A stretch of 64,000 bases of DNA from Anaerolineales bacterium. GTDB lineage: Bacteria; Chloroflexota; Anaerolineae; Anaerolineales; Villigracilaceae. The stretch covers positions 45,396 through 109,395 of the forward strand of contig JACZJC010000021.1 of assembly GCA_014860745.1 (NCBI GenBank). Reading direction: 5' to 3'. A program made the position numbers and the translations under genes. The notes beneath the pieces are model-generated. The model was not told where the DNA came from. It was given only the letters and a program-made list of their open reading frames with translations, and searched no databases. Positions 60,011 through 64,000 of the stretch are shown here, in pieces (position 1 is the first letter of the stretch; each line of letters opens with the position of its first letter).

Positions 60011-61900
60011 ATGCCCAATAGTCTCAAAAAATTGCGTATCTTTGCCGCATCACCTTCCGATGTGACAAATGAACGCGCCAAATTGGAAACTGTTGTTGAC
60101 TCTCTCAAGCCAATGGCGGACTATCTCGGCTTAACTCTCGAAGTCATAGATTGGCGCTTGGTTGTGCCTGATGCAGGACGCCCTCAGCAAATCATCTTTG
60201 ATCAACTCACACCAACCTCATGGGATATTTTTATCGGTATTTTGTGGCACCGCTTTGGAACACCGCCTGGAGCAAAAGATAAAACTGGGAAAGATTATTT
60301 ATCGGGGACAGAAGAAGAATTCAAAACCGCCTATGAACTCTGGAAACAATTTGGCAAGCCACGCATGGTTCTTTATCGCTGTACGCGTGCATTGCCATTT
60401 GATGTTGACCCTGACCAACTAAAGAATGTCCGTGCGTTTTTCAGGCTTATCGAAGATGTGAAAGGTGATTACCCAACGCTGTATCAAGCTTTTGAAACCA
60501 CCGAATCTTTTGAAAAACTTGTTCATCGGAACTTGCAAAATTTATTGGTCGAGTATGGTGATGAATTAAAAAAACCTATCAAGTATGTAGAACAAGTTGC
60601 TAAGAAAAAGTTTCCAAATAGTCTTCCACGTCGTCAAGCATTTTTTGGGCGGTATAAAGAAATGGACATAGTAATGCGTGCTCTTAACCCCGATGATCGT
60701 ACGTGGGGAGTACTTGTAGATGGTATTGGTGGAATTGGTAAAAGTGCCATTGCTATAGAAGCTGCTTATCGCGCGAAGGAATCTGGTTTATTCGAAGCGT
60801 TCGTGTTTGTTACGGCTAAACAAGATATCCTTGATCCAAATGGTGTTCGTAAACTAAATCCATCGGTCTATACACTCGATGAATTTCTAAATGAATCTGC
60901 TCGTGCTCTTGGAGAACATGGAATAGTTAAGTTGCCACTCCCTGAAAAACGTCGTGGACTTATTGAAATATTGCGTTCGACTCGTACCCTTATTGTTTAT
61001 GATAATCTTGAAACATTATCTAAAGAAGAACAAGAAGGAATAGCAGATTTTCTTCGCGAAATACCGCAAGGTTGCAAAGCAATCATTACGAGTCGAAGAC
61101 GCGGCGGCGAAGGCGGATTGTGGTTACGTGTGGAACGGCTAGACTGGGAAGCGGCACGTGACATTATTGAGAACGAAATGGCTCGAGATGAAGCACTAGC
61201 TAACAAGCTTAGCCGATATATAGTGCGTTGGCGAAACTTGTATGATGAAACTAATGGCTCGCCATTGGCGTTGATGCATATTTTAGGTTTGATGCGTATA
61301 CGCGCTGCATTAACCTTTGACGACGCGCTGAATATGTTACGACAAAATCAAGATACTGATTTGTTGAAATTCATTTTCCAAGAAGCAAAAAAAGAATTAA
61401 CAGAAAATGACAAGTTGGCATTGTCGGCGCTTTCGTTCTTTAATCCGTCTGCAACTTTCGATGCTTGGATTAAGGTTGCGGATCTTTCGAAGACCTCCTT
61501 AGAAACAACAATCGATCGTTTGAGTACTCTATCTTTAGTCGATATTTTAGCAGGTGAGGAGCGCTATACATTTCATCCACTTACACGCGCCTTTGTTCGA
61601 GATGATTTTCTTTCCGATTCGATATTTGCCCAAAAAACAGGATTGCGTTTTGCACAGTATTGGACTGAATATGCTAAACGCTATTGTTCTGGTGATGAGA
61701 AAAACGATAGTGCAATCCTTTTGGAGGGAGCGAACCTAGATGAAGCAGCAAAATGGTTGATGGATTTTTCTGAATGGTGTGATTTAAACGAAAAAGTTGC
61801 TGAGGGGAAAAAGCTACAATCATTGGCAAGTGCTATCTGGGATCAGCTTTCTTTGATTGATTATTGGAAACGATCCATAACAATTGAACATGATAAGTAG
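60011..61900 (+). CDS. DUF4062 plus NB-ARC/STAND-type NTPase
   Basis: 629 residues from the ATG at 60011. Residues about 5-100 are DUF4062 (LRIFAASPSDVTNERAKLE ... WDIFIGILWHRFGTPPG), a domain related to nucleotide-handling/TIR-like folds. A STAND NTPase follows: P-loop GIGGIGKSA (238-246), Walker B TLIVYDNLE (326-334), arginine-sensor IITSRRR (358-364), then a winged-helix region. It ends about 70 residues after that with little room for the usual repeat sensor, so it may be C-terminally short. Base use is AT-richer than the neighbours. Such proteins include antiphage sensors; role here inferred. Confidence 0.8.
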   Translation: MPNSLKKLRIFAASPSDVTNERAKLETVVDSLKPMADYLGLTLEVIDWRLVVPDAGRPQQIIFDQLTPTSWDIFIGILWHRFGTPPGAKDKTGKDYLSGTEEEFKTAYELWKQFGKPRMVLYRCTRALPFDVDPDQLKNVRAFFRLIEDVKGDYPTLYQAFETTESFEKLVHRNLQNLLVEYGDELKKPIKYVEQVAKKKFPNSLPRRQAFFGRYKEMDIVMRALNPDDRTWGVLVDGIGGIGKSAIAIEAAYRAKESGLFEAFVFVTAKQDILDPNGVRKLNPSVYTLDEFLNESARALGEHGIVKLPLPEKRRGLIEILRSTRTLIVYDNLETLSKEEQEGIADFLREIPQGCKAIITSRRRGGEGGLWLRVERLDWEAARDIIENEMARDEALANKLSRYIVRWRNLYDETNGSPLALMHILGLMRIRAALTFDDALNMLRQNQDTDLLKFIFQEAKKELTENDKLALSALSFFNPSATFDAWIKVADLSKTSLETTIDRLSTLSLVDILAGEERYTFHPLTRAFVRDDFLSDSIFAQKTGLRFAQYWTEYAKRYCSGDEKNDSAILLEGANLDEAAKWLMDFSEWCDLNEKVAEGKKLQSLASAIWDQLSLIDYWKRSITIEHDK

Positions 61901-62007
61901 CCATAGATTTGAAAAGTAAATAATGGGAAATAGCTAGGTCGTTCACGTTTGGTTATCAATAATGGAAATATCTGATCCCCAATTAAGAAAGAAGAAAAAA
62001 TAACTCA

Positions 62008-62118
62008 GTGACCAAACGCATCTTCATCTCCGCCGACCACGGCATGGCAATCGCTGGGCTGAAGCCACATGCTCAGTACATGGAAGCGCTTCGCGCTGAG
62101 CAGCGAGTCGGCTTTTAG
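62008..62118 (+). pseudogene. Truncated 5' copy of the downstream transferase gene
   Basis: GTG at 62008 begins MTKRIFISADHGMAI, the same 15 codons as the intact gene at 62230 with two silent third-base changes (and GTG for ATG). Homology then stops at 62052, where a hairpin-rich repeat begins; the frame ends at TAG 62116-62118. Confidence 0.8.
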
Positions 62119-62155
62119 CCGACTTCCACGAACTGAGGCAGGACTTTAGTCTGCC
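62053..62155. repeat. Hairpin-rich repeat interrupting the gene copy
   Basis: Contains GTCGGCTTTTAGCCGAC (62107-62123) and GGCAGGACTTTAGTCTGCC (62137-62155), each a stable stem. It starts exactly where the truncated gene copy ends. Confidence 0.65.
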
Positions 62156-62200
62156 GAATCTTGGAACGGATAAAATAGTCATCCACTAAACAACTACGCA

Positions 62201-62224
62201 ACTATCAAACTATCAAACTATCAA
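62201..62224 (+). repeat. Octamer tandem repeat just before a start codon
   Basis: ACTATCAA occurs three times in tandem, with a partial unit ACTAC reaching the ATG at 62230. It takes the place of a Shine-Dalgarno sequence, so unit loss or gain would alter the 5' leader. Confidence 0.8.
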
Positions 62225-62229
62225 ACTAC

Positions 62230-63717
62230 ATGACCAAACGCATCTTCATCTCCGCCGATCATGGCATGGCAATCATCTACTTCCTGCAAAGCGACGTCGT
62301 TCCGACTCTGCTTTCAGCGGGCGTTGAGATCATCGTCCTCACCGACGACGACACCAAGGAGAAGATCTCACAGCGTTTCACACAACCGAATCTTATCTTC
62401 GAAGGTCTGCGTCTCAAACAAGCGAACGACTACGCCCGCAAAGTCAGCCCGCGCTGGCAGTGGCTACTTGCCTACCTGCGCCGCGTCGGCGGCTCGCGCC
62501 GCATCAACACCGAAGCCATGGACAGCCACATCTGGGAGGTCTGGGCAGAGAACGGCTGGAAATTCCGTTTGGGCATTTGGATTCCCTCCGCGCTGATGAT
62601 TCTTCTCCTGCGAAATTTTTCCTTCGCCCGCAAACTTTTGATTCGGATGCAAAACCGCTTCACGCCTACCCCGGGCCTGTACACTGACCTCTTCGACAAA
62701 TACAACCCTGACATGGTCATCGCTTCGACACCAGGCTGGCGCATGGACCGTTACCTCCTGCGTGAAGCTGCTCGCCGCGGAATCCCGAACATGACCGTCA
62801 TCGTCGGCTGGGATAATTCATCGAGTTACAACGTCTCAGGCGCGGATGTGCAGTGGGCGACTTGTTGGTCTGAGCTACAAAAAGAGGAACTCGTCAAAGG
62901 TTCCGATTGGAACCCCGAGCATGTGCATGTGGGCGGCATCCCCTCGTATGACGGATATTTCCGCAAGCAATGGCTCATGCCGCGCGATGAATATTTCAAA
63001 CTGCACGGACTCGACCCCAAGCGTAAGTTGATTTCGTACGCCAGCAGTTTTGTGCATTTCGCGCCAAACTTCCCGAATATCGAAGCGCTGGCAAAATTGG
63101 TTTCATCTGATTCACTGGCAGAACCTTCGCAGTTGTTGATCCGTTTGCATCCGAGTCACTTTCAAGATAAGCCAAAAATCTTCGCCGATGAACGCGCGCA
63201 AGTTTTTGAGTTGGAGAAGAAATATTCCAATGTGCATGTCGTCCAGCCTGTAGCGTTGGGCGGCTCGCTCGGCTACTACGGCGGCGAAGACATGGACGAG
63301 AAATCATCCATGATGGCGTATTCGGATGTGGTGGTGACCGTCTATTCGACAATGTTAGTTGAAACGGCTGTCCACGATACGCCGATGATCGCCGCGACGA
63401 TCGATGTCCCTGGCGGATGGAATACCGTTCGCGCCGCGAGTAGCGACAAGTCGCTGCGAGACGGCGAGCCGAAAAAATTTTCGCTATCACTGAAAGAGAT
63501 CGGCGATTGGCCCACGCATAAGCGTTTCCGCGAAGCAAAGGCAGGTCGTGTAGCCAACAATGAAAAGGAACTGCGAGACGCACTTAATCTTTACCTGAAA
63601 GATAAGTCGGTCGATTCAAAAGAACGCCGAAAGTTCATCGAGGAAGAAATCACCTTCACCGACGGAACTTCTGGTAAACGCACCGCGGAGTTTATTTTGA
63701 AGGTGCTGGGGAATTGA
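62230..63717 (+). CDS. GT-B-like surface carbohydrate transferase
   Basis: 495 residues. The N-terminal half (IFISADHGMAIIYFLQSDVVPTLLSAGVEIIVLTDDD) and a middle IVGWDNSSSYNVSGADVQWATCWSELQKEEL followed by VGGIPSYDGYF match the plan of the protein at 3926. The C-terminal LLIRLHPSHFQ and SDVVVTVYSTMLVETAVHDTPMIAATIDV form the donor-site region of capsule/CDP-glycerol type transferases. Its 5' leader carries an octamer repeat, and a broken copy of its start lies 220 bases upstream. Sugar unknown. Confidence 0.62.
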   Translation: MTKRIFISADHGMAIIYFLQSDVVPTLLSAGVEIIVLTDDDTKEKISQRFTQPNLIFEGLRLKQANDYARKVSPRWQWLLAYLRRVGGSRRINTEAMDSHIWEVWAENGWKFRLGIWIPSALMILLLRNFSFARKLLIRMQNRFTPTPGLYTDLFDKYNPDMVIASTPGWRMDRYLLREAARRGIPNMTVIVGWDNSSSYNVSGADVQWATCWSELQKEELVKGSDWNPEHVHVGGIPSYDGYFRKQWLMPRDEYFKLHGLDPKRKLISYASSFVHFAPNFPNIEALAKLVSSDSLAEPSQLLIRLHPSHFQDKPKIFADERAQVFELEKKYSNVHVVQPVALGGSLGYYGGEDMDEKSSMMAYSDVVVTVYSTMLVETAVHDTPMIAATIDVPGGWNTVRAASSDKSLRDGEPKKFSLSLKEIGDWPTHKRFREAKAGRVANNEKELRDALNLYLKDKSVDSKERRKFIEEEITFTDGTSGKRTAEFILKVLGN

Positions 63718-63828
63718 TTCGTCCTACATGGAACATTCGACGTGGTAAGCGAAATCTGTTCTTTTTCGTGGTATCCGTGTACAAAAGTTTTAAGTCTTTG
63801 TGGTAAAAATGGGGCTACGGAGAACCTG

Positions 63829-64000
63829 ATGAATAAGAAATACAACTATCTCATATCGACTTTGATCATCCTCGCCCTCGCGGCTTGCGGCTCCGCCGAG
63901 CCGACCATGAGCGCGGAAGACCTTGCCAACACTGCCGTAGCGAATGCCTGGATCTCGATCACCCAGACACAGGCCGCGCTTCCCACGGCAACACCCGTCC
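63829..64000 (+). CDS. Lipoprotein (3' partial)
   Basis: The visible 57 residues start MNKKYNYLISTLIILALAACGSAEP: basic n-region, hydrophobic core and lipobox LAAC, so a lipoprotein signal with Cys20. TPTAT-like residues appear at the cut end. GGAG before the ATG at 63829 supports the start. The gene continues past the window. Function unknown. Confidence 0.75.
   Translation, partial: MNKKYNYLISTLIILALAACGSAEPTMSAEDLANTAVANAWISITQTQAALPTATPV

Larger units (their letters stand above)
61901..62229. other. Gene-free stretch after the STAND gene
   Basis: About 330 bases. The first 100 are AT-rich with nothing recognisable. Then come a broken 5' copy of the next gene (62008-62118), a hairpin-rich repeat (62053-62155) and an octamer tandem repeat (62201-62224) ending just before the ATG at 62230. 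No clear promoter or Shine-Dalgarno is seen. Confidence 0.7.

Overview
The window reads as a chromosomal surface-polysaccharide / glycan locus of a bacterium that is probably a Chloroflexota member of the Anaerolineae type. This placement is an inference. It rests on secreted proteins with long Thr-Pro linkers (30656-31924, 35666-36955), a lipoprotein opening with the LAAC lipobox and a TQTQAALPTATP-like tail (63829 to the window end), and moderately GC-rich coding DNA with small AT-richer islands. No rRNA, tRNA, CRISPR array or canonical insertion sequence was seen.

Layout. (1) 2-5335: aldehyde dehydrogenase (5' cut), CMP-acylneuraminate synthetase type enzyme, full-length transketolase, GT-B-like transferase. 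(2) 5352-7899: methyltransferase and NodU-type carbamoyltransferase, closed by a strong hairpin at 7906-7942. (3) 8085-27652: one long co-directional run with tiny gaps and many ATGA overlaps. It holds GT4/GT2 glycosyltransferases, an Rmd-like SDR, a LegB-like SDR, a sugar-1-P nucleotidyltransferase, AsnB, a HisH/HisF/WbpG-type sugar amidination set, WecB and two polytopic membrane proteins. (4) 27664-30509, minus strand: two methyltransferases and a methyltransferase-GT2 fusion. (5) 30505-38361: an ancient tandem duplication. Each unit has a promoter with a poly-G spacer, a secreted Thr-Pro linker protein, a membrane-anchored partner, a terminator and a palindromic operator. The regulator gene at the end is truncated in copy A and intact in copy B, and a large minus-strand membrane-protein gene sits between the copies. 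(6) 38358-49323: SDRs, the Wzm/Wzt export ABC transporter, a capsule-type transferase, a methyltransferase and two tandem paralogous membrane proteins. (7) 49380-59404: PseB, an RmlD-like reductase, a cluster of DnaA boxes, DUF4260, NeuB family synthase, an AAC(3)-type acetyltransferase, a DUF4910 peptidase-like protein, SpsF and more transferases. (8) 59405-64000: a small GIY-YIG nuclease gene inside palindromic repeats, a DUF4062-STAND NTPase, another transferase and a cut lipoprotein.

How it fits together. The NDP-sugar enzymes (LegB-like, PseB, WecB, Rmd/Fcl-like SDRs, NTase), two CMP-sugar synthetases and NeuB suggest one or two nonulosonic acids plus deoxy- and amidino-sugars. The transferases, methyltransferases, carbamoyltransferase and AAC(3) protein would assemble and decorate the chain, and Wzm/Wzt would export it. 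No PLP sugar aminotransferase is visible, so at least one pathway must be completed elsewhere.

Most notable: the duplicated poly-G-spacer promoters driving modular secreted proteins, a seven- to nine-member DnaA-box cluster at 51301-51544, several families of palindromic repeats at gene borders (one inside a coding region), and a HisF paralogue that has lost its catalytic Asp11.
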